This document shows, piece by piece, positions 1-9,551 of a DNA stretch of 64,000 nt. Below the pieces are notes generated by a model. It saw only the letters and a list, made by a program, of their open reading frames with translations. It was not told the DNA's origin and did no database searches. The stretch is taken from the NCBI RefSeq assembly GCF_019039215.1, contig NZ_JAHNZZ010000001.1:108432-172431 (forward strand). Reading direction: 5' to 3'. Made by a program: the position numbers and the translations under genes. Within the stretch, counting starts at the first letter, position 1. Each line of letters opens with the position of its first letter. This DNA is from Bacillus sp. FJAT-29790. GTDB lineage: Bacteria; Bacillota; Bacilli; Bacillales; Cytobacillaceae.

Positions 1-60
1 TAGCGGAAATCAACGGGCAAACTTTGAAGGCTAAAAACAACAATATATGCGAAAACAGCC
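1..60 (-). repeat. MITE, partial copy 3 (cut by window start)
   Basis: Read on the minus strand, bases 60 to 1 begin GGCTGTTTTCGCATATATTG and continue into CCCGTTGATTTCCGC. This is the same left end as the full copies at 18867 and 26725. The rest lies outside the window. Bases 61-68 (TATTTAAT) are the expected 8-bp target duplication on this side; its partner cannot be seen. Confidence 0.85.
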
Positions 61-277
61 TATTTAATAGATTGCCTGTAGTAAATATTTGTTTAATTGA
101 AAAGGCTTTTTAGAAATACATATTCCAAAATTGACTTTTATGGTGTATAATAAGTAATATAAATTACTTTATAAAAGTAATTTTAATCTAGAATCAGCCT
201 TAATGCTCATTATTAAACAAATAACAATCTAAAATATGGGCTTTGAATGTCAAAATTTAGGGGAGTGAATTTGTAAA

Positions 278-673
278 ATGGTCACATTATACACTTCACC
301 AAGTTGTACATCTTGCAGAAAAGCAAAATCATGGTTAGAAGAACATGAAATTGGATATAAAGAAAGAAACATTTTTTCGGAGCCTCTTTCTATCGATGAG
401 ATTAAAGAAATCCTTCGAATGACAGAAGAGGGTACAGATGAAATTATTTCAACCCGATCAAAAACATTTCAGAAGCTTGATGTTAATCTAGAGGCAATGC
501 CTTTACAGAATTTGTTCGAGTTGATCAAAGAAAATCCAGGTTTGCTTCGCCGGCCTATTATTATTGATGAAAAGCGATTGCAAGTTGGATATAATGAAGA
601 TGAGATTAGACGTTTTCTTCCAAGAAAAGTTCGTACATTTCAGCTAAGAGAAGCACAGCGCTTAGTAAATTAA
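278..673 (+). CDS. spx: Spx, global redox/stress transcription regulator
   Basis: 131 aa, the usual length for Spx of the ArsC/Spx family. The redox-switch CXXC is visible at residues 10-13 (C-T-S-C), and the conserved LRRP segment lies near residue 90. Family knowledge: Spx binds the C-terminal domain of the RNA polymerase alpha subunit and activates thiol-stress genes when the CXXC is oxidised; ClpXP degrades it. The ATG follows a GGGGAGTG ribosome site. It stands alone with its own terminator. mecA lies downstream and the ClpXP adaptor gene spxH about 7 kb away, a known Bacillus arrangement. Nothing looks damaged. Confidence 0.95.
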   Translation: MVTLYTSPSCTSCRKAKSWLEEHEIGYKERNIFSEPLSIDEIKEILRMTEEGTDEIISTRSKTFQKLDVNLEAMPLQNLFELIKENPGLLRRPIIIDEKRLQVGYNEDEIRRFLPRKVRTFQLREAQRLVN

Positions 674-678
674 TATAG

Positions 679-713
679 AAAGACCTTCTCTCTCCGGAAA
701 GAGGGTCTTTTTT
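679..713 (+). terminator. Rho-independent terminator after spx
   Basis: AAAGACC and GGTCTTT arms with an imperfect inner stem, followed by a T run. Confidence 0.8.
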
Positions 714-1213
714 AATGTTAAACTGACATCTACGTTATAAGTTTGAGAAAGATAATGAACTCTGATAAAATACAATGAACTTATTAATAACATTAATCAG
801 TCTACTTTCAAATAAGTCGACAATCCGATCTTATATAGATGCACTTTTGCTCTATTTCATAGGGAAGGAAATTCATGCTCAGAGCTGTGTTTGAGAAAAG
901 AAAATTAGCTGTTTCGCAATTTCACCCTTAAGCTCTACCTCTGAAATCTAGGCATTCAATGGTTTTTCAAAAGAAGTGACATTTTAATTCCCTTTATGAT
1001 CATTTTGTCATAAAATAAAAGTACAAGGTGCAATATCATTTACCTTCTAACTGATAAAGCATAAACCATGTTGAATATGGATAAAGGGATAACACAAACG
1101 ACTTTACGGGGGTATTTTGTCCCTTCAAGTGCTTCTACAAGGACCAACGTGTACTTTATCGGAATTTGTGTAGATCAGAGGCGCTAACCAAATCAAGAAG
1201 GGAGAGTTGCAAA
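714..1213. other. Intergenic region, no convincing gene
   Basis: About 500 bases between the spx terminator and mecA. I see no ORF longer than about 20 codons with family features, no tRNA-like fold and no long inverted repeat. It presumably carries the mecA promoter, but I cannot pick a well-spaced -35/-10 pair. Confidence 0.4.
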
Positions 1214-1882
1214 ATGGAAATTGAACGCATAAATGATCATACAGTAAAGTTTTATATTTCTTATGTTGATATAGAAGAAAGAGGCTTTGAGCGCGACGAG
1301 ATCTGGTATAATCGCGAACGGAGTGAAGAATTGTTTTGGGAAATGATGGATGAAGTCCATCAAGAAGAAGAGTTTTCAGTAGAGGGTCCGCTCTGGATAC
1401 AAGTTCAAGCTTTGGATAAAGGCTTAGAAATTTTAGTAACGAAAGCCCAGCTTTCGAAGGACGGCCAGAAATTTGAACTTCCTGTTCAAGATGAAAGGCT
1501 TAGGGATCTTCCTGTAGATGAACGGATTGAAGAATTACTAGATCAGCATTTTAACCCTCATCCTATTGATGAAGATGATGCTGAATATGAGCTAAATCTT
1601 GAGTTTCTTTTAACATTTAAAGATTTTGAAGATCTTATTTCCCTCGCTAAACGCGGTGGTTTAGATTCAATTCCGACGAAATTATTTTCTTTTGAAGGAA
1701 GATACTATTTATTCGTCGAATTTCCTGAAGATGTATTTGAAGAAGAGGAAATCGACAATATGTTAGCCTTATTACTTGAATATGGATATGAAACCAATAT
1801 TACTATTCACCGAGTAGAAGAATACGGCAAAAAGATCATCGCTGAAGATGTATTTGAACAATTAAGAACGTATTTTAAATAA
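1214..1882 (+). CDS. mecA: MecA, adaptor protein of the ClpC protease
   Basis: 222 aa, close to the B. subtilis length. The N-terminal segment MEIERINDHTVKFYISY is the MecA target-binding domain; a C-terminal domain that docks on ClpC follows an acidic linker around residues 105-125. Family role: MecA delivers ComK and other substrates to ClpCP and restrains competence and biofilm genes; it also interacts with Spx. The frame stays open to an ATG at 1166, but the ATG at 1214 sits just after AAGAAGGGAGAG and begins with the conserved N-terminus, so it is preferred. Monocistronic, with a strong terminator. Confidence 0.93.
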   Translation: MEIERINDHTVKFYISYVDIEERGFERDEIWYNRERSEELFWEMMDEVHQEEEFSVEGPLWIQVQALDKGLEILVTKAQLSKDGQKFELPVQDERLRDLPVDERIEELLDQHFNPHPIDEDDAEYELNLEFLLTFKDFEDLISLAKRGGLDSIPTKLFSFEGRYYLFVEFPEDVFEEEEIDNMLALLLEYGYETNITIHRVEEYGKKIIAEDVFEQLRTYFK

Positions 1883-1883
1883 A

Positions 1884-1917
1884 AATGCCGATTTCAGTTA
1901 TGAAATCGGCATTTTTT
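1884..1917 (+). terminator. Rho-independent terminator after mecA
   Basis: Perfect stem TGCCGATTTCA / TGAAATCGGCA with a 4-nt loop and seven Ts. Confidence 0.95.
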
Positions 1918-2022
1918 TATGGCTCTGTTCAACAATAATAATGCTGCTTGCAAGGCCCTTCAGCATTAGAATTAATTTCGCAAATAATTTTGTCGTTAAT
2001 GAAATAATTAAGGGATGCCGTT

Positions 2023-3555
2023 TTGGCAGGTGAAATAGTGAAAAATACAGTCAGGATTTTCTTGTTTATCTGTATATTAGCTGGACTTGTTTATATTTAT
2101 GACTATTATATTCATTTAAATAGTGAGTATTTTGGATATGCCAGCATTTTAATGACAACGTCTGTTATGTTTATTGCATTTGTAATCTTCCTTGAAAATC
2201 GCCATCCTGCTCAAACACTGACGTGGTTAGTTGTATTAGGCAGCTTTCCGTTAATCGGCTTTATTTTTTATCTTTTTTTTGGTCGAAATTATAAAAAGGA
2301 AAAGCTGTATCGAAGGAAATATTTTCTTGATAAACAGGCTTTTTTAAGATATGAAGGAGAGTTTGATCCTTCCAATGGGGAGAAAATGAAGCAAATGGGT
2401 GACCATCAAAGGAAGCTGTTTAATTTGGCGCAGAATCTCGGAAATAGCCCGATTTCGTTTGCGACAAGGACCAAGGTTTTGACAAACGGTGAAGAGACTT
2501 TCCGTCATGTTTTGGAATCTTTAAAGGAAGCAACTCACCATATCCACATTGAGTACTATATTGTACGCCATGATGAGATTGGCCAAGAGATGAAGGAAAT
2601 ATTAATTACAAAGGCAAAGGAAGGGGTAAAGGTACGGTTCCTATATGATGCTGTTGGGTCCTGGGAATTGTCGAAGAGATACATTTCAGACCTTAGACAT
2701 GCAGGTGTGGAAATAATTCCGTTTGGCCCTGTTAGGCTGCCTTTCCTTAATAGTAAAATTAATTTCCGAAATCACCGCAAAATTATTGTCATTGACGGAA
2801 GTATTGGGTTCGTTGGGGGGCTAAACATCGGGGATGAATATTTAGGGCGCGATGAAAGCTTTGGTTTTTGGCGGGATACCCATTTGATGTTGAAAGGGGA
2901 GGCTGTCCGAAGCCTTCAACTTATTTTCCTGCAGGATTGGTATTATATGACGAATAATAGTATTTTATCTGCCGAATATTTTTCTCCAAATCTCGAAGAA
3001 AACATTTATGGCGGGGTGCAATTGATTGCTGGCGGGCCTGACAATGAGTGGAGCGTAATTAAAAACATTTTTTTCTCGATGATTACATCGGCGGAAAAGT
3101 CAGTCTGGATTGCGTCGCCGTATTTTATTCCTGATGAAGATATTTTCTCGGCGCTAAAGATAGCGGCTTTGAGTGGAATTGATGTCAGACTGCTCGTACC
3201 GCAAAATCCGGACAAGAAAATCGTCTTTCATGCCTCCCGATCTTATTTTCCTGAACTGTTAGAGGCCGGCGTAAAAATATACGAATATGAAAAAGGATTT
3301 ATGCATAGTAAAATTATCATCGTTGACGGTGAATTGGCGTCAATCGGGACCTCTAACATGGATATGAGGAGCTTTCACTTGAATTTCGAGGTAAATGTGT
3401 TTTTGTATCGGACAAGAAGCACCCAAAAGCTTGTTAAGGAATATGAAAATGATCTCCGTAATTCAAAGGAAATTGAAATAGACAAATTTAAGAACAGGCA
3501 CATCGGCTACCGAATCATTGAATCAACGTCAAGGTTGTTATCACCCTTATTATAG
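2023..3555 (+). CDS. cls: Cardiolipin synthase (phospholipase D family)
   Basis: 510 aa. Three N-terminal hydrophobic segments (about residues 8-27, 38-57, 67-87) anchor it in the membrane. Two HKD motifs (HxKxxxxD) are visible: NHRKIIVIDG near residue 250 and MHSKIIIVDG near 426. Family reaction: two phosphatidylglycerol molecules give cardiolipin plus glycerol. The start is uncertain. TTG at 2023 follows AAGGGATG with short spacing; GTG at 2038 follows AGGTG and would give 505 aa. Bacillus species carry several cls paralogs and I cannot tell which this is. It is followed by a terminator and then coiA. Confidence 0.92.
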   Translation: MAGEIVKNTVRIFLFICILAGLVYIYDYYIHLNSEYFGYASILMTTSVMFIAFVIFLENRHPAQTLTWLVVLGSFPLIGFIFYLFFGRNYKKEKLYRRKYFLDKQAFLRYEGEFDPSNGEKMKQMGDHQRKLFNLAQNLGNSPISFATRTKVLTNGEETFRHVLESLKEATHHIHIEYYIVRHDEIGQEMKEILITKAKEGVKVRFLYDAVGSWELSKRYISDLRHAGVEIIPFGPVRLPFLNSKINFRNHRKIIVIDGSIGFVGGLNIGDEYLGRDESFGFWRDTHLMLKGEAVRSLQLIFLQDWYYMTNNSILSAEYFSPNLEENIYGGVQLIAGGPDNEWSVIKNIFFSMITSAEKSVWIASPYFIPDEDIFSALKIAALSGIDVRLLVPQNPDKKIVFHASRSYFPELLEAGVKIYEYEKGFMHSKIIIVDGELASIGTSNMDMRSFHLNFEVNVFLYRTRSTQKLVKEYENDLRNSKEIEIDKFKNRHIGYRIIESTSRLLSPLL

Positions 3556-3562
3556 CTTCAGA

Positions 3563-3590
3563 ATCCCAGCCTTTTGGTTGGGGTTTTTTG
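3563..3590 (+). terminator. Terminator after cls
   Basis: CCCAGCC / GGTTGGG stem (one G-T pair), TTTT loop, then a T run. It overlaps the upstream open frame of coiA, which argues against a coiA start this far upstream. Confidence 0.75.
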
Positions 3591-3660
3591 TACATATAAG
3601 AAGGATAATTATAAAACATGTCGAATTAAGTCAATTAAAAAGAGAGGAGATGATGACGAT

Positions 3661-4866
3661 TTGCTAGTTTCAAAAACAAAGCAGGGGGAATGGTTCAGTT
3701 TAGCTGAAAATCGCAATCAAGGGCACTTAAAAGCGATTAGACAAAAAGAAAACTTTTATTGTCCGGAGTGCGGGGAACAAGTTATTTTAAAAATTGGTAC
3801 AAAGAGAATGACCCATTTTGCGCATCAAAAAGGGGCAGCATGTCATGAAAGCTATGAACGGGAGTCGGAATATCATTTAAAAGGGAAAATCACCTTATAT
3901 GAATGGCTAGAATCAAAGGGGCTGTTACCTGTTCTGGAACCTTACTATAAAGAGATTGCCCAACGTCCAGATATTGGTTTTAACTATAATGGCGTTCAAT
4001 TTGCGCTCGAATATCAGTGTTCCGTCATTCCCGAAGAATTATTTATCAAACGCACAGAAACCTATTTGAAAGCGAATATTACACCCATTTGGCTTATGGC
4101 GGGAAAAAATATCAAACGAAAAGGTAATACTCGAGCAGCACTATCTGGGTTTGATTATTTATTTTTAGTAAAAGACGCTTTCGGAAATTGGAGACTTCCC
4201 GCATTTTGTCCCGTTACAAACACCTTCATAACGATGCACCATATTATCCCCGTATCTGTTAAAAATGTATTAACTCAATTCACAATTACAAATCTGAAAT
4301 CAGCCAAACTATCCATCCTGCTTGATCCCATATGCAAAACATCTCTACAAGCTGAAGATTGGCTAAGGGAAATAAGAAAAGTGAAACTCTACATTACTCA
4401 TAGTCAGCAATCACTGCGAAATAAATATCTCCAAGAACTATACGCTCATTCCATTATCCCATCTTTTCTTCCACCAGAAATCGGTTTGCCTGTTCCCCAT
4501 GCACCTTATATTGAAACACCAGCTGTTCAGTGGCAAAGCTATTTATTTATGGATATTTTAAATCAGCAGGAGTGGATTTCCATGGAGCAAATCCTTATCT
4601 CCTTTAGAAGAAGAGTACGGAATAAAGATGTGAGATTGAGGAAATTACCACTAAATTCAAATGTTAATCCACTTATAGCCGTTAAGGAATATATCAATCT
4701 GCTTGTCAAAGTAAATATTCTTCAAGAAGTAGGTACAAACCGTTTTAGAAAAATTAATTCGATGATTTTAGCTGAAAATCAGACTCAACAGATGGAATTG
4801 GAGAAGGCGTTTTACGGAAAGTACGGTAAGTTCATATTCAAAAGCCTGTTTAAAGACCAATCATAA
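3661..4866 (+). CDS. coiA: CoiA, competence-associated nuclease-like protein
   Basis: 401 aa from the TTG at 3661. The frame is open from 3574, but that stretch is the cls terminator, while GAGAGGAG lies 11 nt before this TTG. An N-terminal Cys-rich module is visible (YCPECGEQV, then THFAH, about residues 31-54). An RPDIG then ALEYQ pair near 102-120 resembles the PD-(D/E)xK nuclease core. CoiA is induced with competence and helps recombination during transformation (family knowledge). Its position between cls/mecA and pepF is the yjbF position of B. subtilis. The Cys module recurs in the YjcD-type helicase of this window. Confidence 0.85.
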   Translation: MLVSKTKQGEWFSLAENRNQGHLKAIRQKENFYCPECGEQVILKIGTKRMTHFAHQKGAACHESYERESEYHLKGKITLYEWLESKGLLPVLEPYYKEIAQRPDIGFNYNGVQFALEYQCSVIPEELFIKRTETYLKANITPIWLMAGKNIKRKGNTRAALSGFDYLFLVKDAFGNWRLPAFCPVTNTFITMHHIIPVSVKNVLTQFTITNLKSAKLSILLDPICKTSLQAEDWLREIRKVKLYITHSQQSLRNKYLQELYAHSIIPSFLPPEIGLPVPHAPYIETPAVQWQSYLFMDILNQQEWISMEQILISFRRRVRNKDVRLRKLPLNSNVNPLIAVKEYINLLVKVNILQEVGTNRFRKINSMILAENQTQQMELEKAFYGKYGKFIFKSLFKDQS

Positions 4867-4987
4867 TGAAATAGTTCTTTTGAACATAATATAAGGTGTA
4901 GAGAAGGAATTTAGATGTTAGGATAGAAATAACAATTAAGACGATTTCTTCGGAAGTTTGGGTAATCGCTGAATGGAGGATGGATTG

Positions 4988-6805
4988 ATGACAAATGAAC
5001 AAGCAGTAAAAAAGCTTCCAAGCAGAAGTGAAATAACAGTGGAAGATACATGGCGGCTGGAAGATATTTATCCGAATGATGACGCATGGGAAAAAGAATA
5101 TAATGATGTTAATGGGCTAGTACCAGGTGCCAGCAAGTTTCAAGGGAAACTCGGGAAAAGTGCTGATTTGCTTTACGAAGCATTACAATATCAAGATCAT
5201 CTATTAGAACGTCTTGCAAAGCTATATACATACGCACATATGCGTTATGACCAAGATACAACGAATTCTTTTTATCAAGGGATGGATGATCGAATTAAGA
5301 ATTTGTATTCACAGGCTGGAAGTGCGCTTGCCTATATTGTCCCCGAAATTTTGGCTGTTGATGAACAGAAAATAATTGAGTTTTTAGATGAAAAGGAAGA
5401 GCTGCAGCTATATAAGCATTCTCTTGAGGAAATTAATTTGCAACGGCCGCACGTCCTTTCTGCGGAATCGGAGGCACTGCTAGCCCAAGCATCTGAAGTA
5501 TTGGGAGCTTCCGGAAATACGTTTGGCATGCTGAATAATGCTGATCTGGAATTCCCATCCATTAAAGATGAAAATGGCGAAGAAGTGGAGATTACCCACG
5601 GGCGCTATATTCGTTTTCTTGAAAGTGACGATCAGCGGGTAAGGCATGATGCGTTCAAGGCCGTTTACGAAACATACGGGAAATTCCGCAACACGTTTGC
5701 AAGTACATTAAGCGGGAATGTGAAAAAGGATAATTTTAATGCGAAAATAAGAAATTATGATTCTGCCCGCCATGCGGCATTAGCGAGTGATAATATCCCT
5801 GAAAGTGTGTATGATAATCTCGTTAAAACGGTTAATGATCATTTGCATTTATTGCATCGCTATGTAAAACTGCGCAAAAAAGTATTGGGTGTTGAAGAGC
5901 TTCATATGTATGATCTTTATACACCTCTAGTAAAAGAAGTAAAAATGGAAGTCAAGTATGAAGAAGCGAAGGATTTGATATTAAAAGGATTGACACCGCT
6001 CGGAGAAGATTACTTAGATGTATTAAAAGAGGGCTTTGAAAATCGCTGGGTGGATGTTCATGAAAACAAAGGGAAGCGGAGCGGGGCGTACTCTTCAGGG
6101 GCCTATGGGACAAATCCGTATATTTTGATGAACTGGCAGGATAATGTCAATACTCTGTTTACGCTTGCCCATGAATTCGGGCATTCCGTGCATAGTTATT
6201 ACACGCGCAAAACTCAGCCGTATCCATATGGAAGTTATTCGATTTTCGTTGCAGAGGTTGCCTCTACATGTAATGAAGCGCTTCTAGGTGATTATTTGCT
6301 GAAGACGATTGATGATGATAAAAAACGGTTATTCCTCTTAAATCATTATCTTGAAGGTTTCAGGGGCACCGTATTCCGTCAGACGATGTTTGCTGAGTTT
6401 GAACATATTATCCACCAGAAAGCACAAAACGGTGAACCATTAACAGCTGATTCATTAACAAAAGAGTATTACGAGCTAAATAAAAAATACTTCGGTGAAG
6501 AAGAGCTTATTATTGACGAGGAAATTGGACTAGAATGGTCCCGGATTCCACATTTCTATTACAATTACTATGTATACCAATATGCAACAGGATTTAGTGC
6601 AGCTACTGCATTAAGCAAGCAAATTTTAGAAGAAGGGCAGCCGGCTGTTGAGCGGTATATTGAGTTCTTGAAATCCGGAAGCTCCGATTATCCAATTGAA
6701 GTACTAAAGAAAGCTGGAGTAGATATGACGGGTTCCAAACCAATTGAGGATGCTTGTAAAGTATTCGAAGAAAAACTGATTGAAATGGAAAATTTATTAG
6801 CTTAA
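4988..6805 (+). CDS. pepF: Oligoendopeptidase F (M3B zinc peptidase)
   Basis: 605 aa, standard for PepF. The zinc motif HEFGH lies near residue 394, with the third ligand region (AEVASTCNE) about 25 residues later. It cleaves peptides of roughly 7-17 residues in the cytoplasm (family knowledge). The ATG at 4988 is preferred over 4973 because the ribosome site GGAGGA lies inside the 4973 extension with good spacing to 4988. It sits between coiA and the leftward spxH cluster, as yjbG does in B. subtilis. Confidence 0.94.
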   Translation: MTNEQAVKKLPSRSEITVEDTWRLEDIYPNDDAWEKEYNDVNGLVPGASKFQGKLGKSADLLYEALQYQDHLLERLAKLYTYAHMRYDQDTTNSFYQGMDDRIKNLYSQAGSALAYIVPEILAVDEQKIIEFLDEKEELQLYKHSLEEINLQRPHVLSAESEALLAQASEVLGASGNTFGMLNNADLEFPSIKDENGEEVEITHGRYIRFLESDDQRVRHDAFKAVYETYGKFRNTFASTLSGNVKKDNFNAKIRNYDSARHAALASDNIPESVYDNLVKTVNDHLHLLHRYVKLRKKVLGVEELHMYDLYTPLVKEVKMEVKYEEAKDLILKGLTPLGEDYLDVLKEGFENRWVDVHENKGKRSGAYSSGAYGTNPYILMNWQDNVNTLFTLAHEFGHSVHSYYTRKTQPYPYGSYSIFVAEVASTCNEALLGDYLLKTIDDDKKRLFLLNHYLEGFRGTVFRQTMFAEFEHIIHQKAQNGEPLTADSLTKEYYELNKKYFGEEELIIDEEIGLEWSRIPHFYYNYYVYQYATGFSAATALSKQILEEGQPAVERYIEFLKSGSSDYPIEVLKKAGVDMTGSKPIEDACKVFEEKLIEMENLLA

Positions 6806-6934
6806 TTTTTGAGGGAGGATGGACTTGGGTCTGTTCTCCTTGTTTCTTTTACTTAAAAATTTGGGGGTTGAAGTTTCCGCTTTCAACGATCAACCTGTTG
6901 CAATAAATTGAGTACTTCGAAATCGCGTCTGAAA

Positions 6935-7099
6935 TTAATAACCTCTAAATTTTTTCCGCTCATTAATAGATAATATAAAGATAAACAGAGAAATAAAAAG
7001 GAGAGGTGAGGTAATAACAACAGGAATTAATTTCATAAGGCCCAATATATTTAGAACAAAGGAAAATACTATAAATAGGAGCATTAAAACAATCTTCAT
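6935..7099 (-). CDS. Small hydrophobic membrane protein, 54 aa
   Basis: ATG at 7099 follows a strong TTGGAGGAAAG ribosome site. The 54-aa product is almost wholly hydrophobic: MKIVLMLLFIVFSFVLNILG, a short LMKLIPV turn, a second segment TSPLLFISLFIFILS, and a basic tail NERKKFRGY. That predicts two transmembrane helices with a cytoplasmic tail. The position between pepF and spxH matches the small gene yizD of B. subtilis, but I cannot confirm homology. Function unknown. Confidence 0.6.
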   Translation of the reverse strand: MKIVLMLLFIVFSFVLNILGLMKLIPVVITSPLLFISLFIFILSINERKKFRGY

Positions 7100-7307
7100 A
7101 TTGACTTTCCTCCAATCTCACTTCTCATCTCTAGAATATTCAGTTGTCCTTTAGTATATGACAATATTGTGAAGAAACACACAAACTTATTGTTGCTGAA
7201 ATAGATTCATGATATATTACAGACATGAAGTTAATCACACACAAACATCTACCCCTTTGTTTGAATCGTGAAGAATTTCTCTCATCCCCTTTGTTCGTAT
7301 ATAAGTG

Positions 7308-7347
7308 AAAAAGACCATGCTAACTTTCACGTTTGCATGGTCTTTTC
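7308..7347 (-). terminator. Terminator of the spxH-yjbI operon
   Basis: AAAAGACCATGC / GCATGGTCTTTT perfect 12-bp stem with a 14-nt loop. Read leftward, the T run follows the stem. Confidence 0.9.
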
Positions 7348-7359
7348 CATATCCTAGAA

Positions 7360-8253
7360 CTAACATTCATCTTTAGCGAAATCATTATACTTCCAAAACA
7401 TCCCATACTTTACCGGAATTTGTTCAACAATCTGTTTTAATTGTAGCTTTTTCATTTCCCGTTCTACTTCATTGATGGTCATGTTATAAACAACGGCGAT
7501 TTCTTTCGAGGCTACAAATTTAAAACATTGTAAAAATTTCTCGACTGAAGGAGGAGTGGAACGCGCTGGTTTTTCCATCAGCATTTCCTCTAAAATTTGT
7601 TCATATACCTCATAATCATAATACCCGGCAATCTTGATCCCTTCATCCTCAATATTTTCGTTAAAGAAAACGAGCGTCGGGATTTCTTGAACTTCCATTT
7701 CGGAAGTGATTTTTAAATCACATTGAAAAGCCCTGGCCGCACTATCGGAATGAATATCAGAGATAAATTCTGCTACATCAAGACCTACACTTTTCGCACA
7801 TTCCTTTAACACGTCAAAACTCGAAACATTTTGTTTCTCCAAAAACAATACTTCTTGTAATTTGCGCAAAAACCGAATTCCAGCTCTTCTGCCTTGCAGT
7901 TCCGCTGCTTTAATCGCAATGGAGGCAAGATGAGGAGAGGAAATCGGATTCTCAAGCCAAAGACTTCCATCACAAGACATTCCAGAACGACTAGCTGTTT
8001 TTTCCCATAGATCAGCCATATTTTCATAGTTCTGCCTTTTGCCGATATTTAAAGTTGCCAGTCTACCGCTTAATACATGTTTAATGGAAAAATAACGGCC
8101 ATATTCTATCATGAGTTTCTTAATTATGGGTTCAAGTGCCCAGCACTCCGGACAAAGAGGATCGACGAACAAGTACAATTCAAGCGGCTTTTTCTCATTG
8201 TTATTACAATGAGGTGATGTCGACTTTAATTCGAATGATTCCTGATTGCTCAC
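7360..8253 (-). CDS. spxH: SpxH (YjbH), ClpXP adaptor for Spx
   Basis: 297 aa of the DsbA-like thioredoxin-fold YjbH family. The N-terminal zinc/redox site is C34-P-E-C37 within [12 protein letters not shown]. Family role: it binds the Spx C-terminus and speeds ClpXP degradation, and stress-driven aggregation of SpxH stabilises Spx. The start is GTG at 8253, overlapping the yjbI stop by 4 nt, so the two genes are translationally coupled. The regulator spx is encoded about 7 kb upstream in this window. Confidence 0.9.
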   Translation of the reverse strand: MSNQESFELKSTSPHCNNNEKKPLELYLFVDPLCPECWALEPIIKKLMIEYGRYFSIKHVLSGRLATLNIGKRQNYENMADLWEKTASRSGMSCDGSLWLENPISSPHLASIAIKAAELQGRRAGIRFLRKLQEVLFLEKQNVSSFDVLKECAKSVGLDVAEFISDIHSDSAARAFQCDLKITSEMEVQEIPTLVFFNENIEDEGIKIAGYYDYEVYEQILEEMLMEKPARSTPPSVEKFLQCFKFVASKEIAVVYNMTINEVEREMKKLQLKQIVEQIPVKYGMFWKYNDFAKDEC

Positions 8254-8657
8254 AAGTTCTCACCTTTCATCGTATCATTTTCAGCTGTATTGATCATATG
8301 CTGTGCAGTTAAAAAGAGTCTGGCAAAAAAGTCTTCTCTGATCGGTTCCTCAAGATTGACTTCGTCCATAGCTTCCTTCATGCACGACAGCCATGCCTTT
8401 GCTCTTGTTTCCGTTATTTTAAAAGGCATATGACGGGCCCGAAGCATTGGATGGCCATGTTCAGATGTATATAAGGGCGGGCCTCCCAAATACTGAGTTA
8501 AAAATTGCTTTTGTTTTCTTGCAGTCTCTGTAAGATCATTAGGAAAAATAGGGGCAAGATCGGGATGTTGTCCAACCCGGTTGTAAAAAGCCTGCACAAG
8601 AAGGTGGAGTTTTTCCTCGCCGATCGCGTCGAACGGTGTATGCATTTTCTCGACCAT
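8250..8657 (-). CDS. yjbI: Truncated haemoglobin, group II (YjbI)
   Basis: 135 aa from the ATG at 8657, which follows AAAGGGAG with good spacing; the frame extends to 8684 with a worse start. Group II signatures are visible: [16 protein letters not shown], the [19 protein letters not shown] segment with proximal His at residue 76, and Trp 89 (the G8 position). Haem proteins of this group bind oxygen and are linked to peroxide or nitric-oxide chemistry. Coupled to spxH, as in B. subtilis. Confidence 0.92.
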   Translation of the reverse strand: MVEKMHTPFDAIGEEKLHLLVQAFYNRVGQHPDLAPIFPNDLTETARKQKQFLTQYLGGPPLYTSEHGHPMLRARHMPFKITETRAKAWLSCMKEAMDEVNLEEPIREDFFARLFLTAQHMINTAENDTMKGENL

Positions 8658-8852
8658 ATGAAAACTCCCTTTATTAGTTGTCATGTAAAATAGCGCTCCA
8701 GCTTAACCTATCGGGCTAGAATCTCTCTTTATTCTATCAATGAGTAATTTATATCTCAAACAAACAGCTTCTAAAATAAATTCCTAATTTTCTCCAAGGA
8801 TATTCTGCTCGCGAAATGGGGGAATTTAATCATATTTTTCATAACGTAATAT

Positions 8853-8884
8853 CAAAAAAAACGCCTATTGGCAAGCAATAGACG
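8853..8884 (-). terminator. Terminator after the lytic transglycosylase gene
   Basis: Read leftward: CGTCTATTG / CAATAGGCG stem with a 5-nt loop and a run of Ts. Confidence 0.9.
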
Positions 8885-8894
8885 GAAAGGGAAT

Positions 8895-9536
8895 TCAGGC
8901 GAAGAATGAGCTTGTAATTTTTTGTACATACCTTTGGGTTTCCTTAAAAGGTGGAATCCCTCCATGTTTATCTACATTTCCTGGACCTGCGTTATAGGCG
9001 GCAAGAGCTAGTTCGATATTGTCATTATATTTGTTCAGCATTTGGCGCAAATACTTCGCTCCGCCGAAAATGTTTTCCTTCGGATCAAAAATATTTTCAA
9101 CACCAAGGCCCCTAGCTGTTGCTGGCATCAACTGCATCAAGCCCGATGCACCTGCATGGCTAATGGCGTTCGGATTAAAGTTCGACTCCTGCTTAATGAC
9201 AGATTTGAGAAGTTTCACCGGTATTTTATACCGTTCCGAAGCTTTTTCAATAATTTCATCAAAATCATTCTTATTGGTTCCTGAAAGTTTTGTTAAATTT
9301 ACAGGAGGCAGGGATGGGCCTGTTAAAGCTGTAATTGGTTTGTTAAAATAAGGGTCTATGGAAGCAAGCGACCCGGGCTGCTCGAATGGCTGTAAAAATG
9401 TTTCTAGTTTATTATCTGATAATAAATTTGTAAGAAGCTCCTGAAATAAAGAGTTTTGACTCGAGTTTGATTGGGAACTGTTGAAATTTTGCAGTGCCTG
9501 TAATTCCAGCATGACTTTTATTTGACTAACATCCAT
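8895..9536 (-). CDS. yjbJ: Lytic transglycosylase, SLT domain (YjbJ-like)
   Basis: 213 aa. The first 90 residues are low complexity and Ser/Asn-rich ([10 protein letters not shown]), with no clear signal peptide. The SLT domain follows: catalytic Glu 117 in IKQESNFNP, then [15 protein letters not shown] and [10 protein letters not shown]. The domain cleaves the MurNAc-GlcNAc bond of peptidoglycan to a 1,6-anhydro product. Lack of a signal peptide is normal for this Bacillus family. It is 15 nt downstream of the CYTH gene and probably co-transcribed with it. Confidence 0.88.
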   Translation of the reverse strand: MDVSQIKVMLELQALQNFNSSQSNSSQNSLFQELLTNLLSDNKLETFLQPFEQPGSLASIDPYFNKPITALTGPSLPPVNLTKLSGTNKNDFDEIIEKASERYKIPVKLLKSVIKQESNFNPNAISHAGASGLMQLMPATARGLGVENIFDPKENIFGGAKYLRQMLNKYNDNIELALAAYNAGPGNVDKHGGIPPFKETQRYVQKITSSFFA

Positions 9537-9551
9537 CGCTTGTGTCTCCTT

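Noticed and set aside
875-931. 18-codon ORF with a good AAGGAA ribosome site
   Set aside because: Too short and without any recognisable feature or terminator; chance occurrence is likely.
3574-3660. Longer N-terminus of CoiA starting at 3574
   Set aside because: This stretch is the cls terminator and the residues are unlike CoiA; the TTG at 3661 has a ribosome site.
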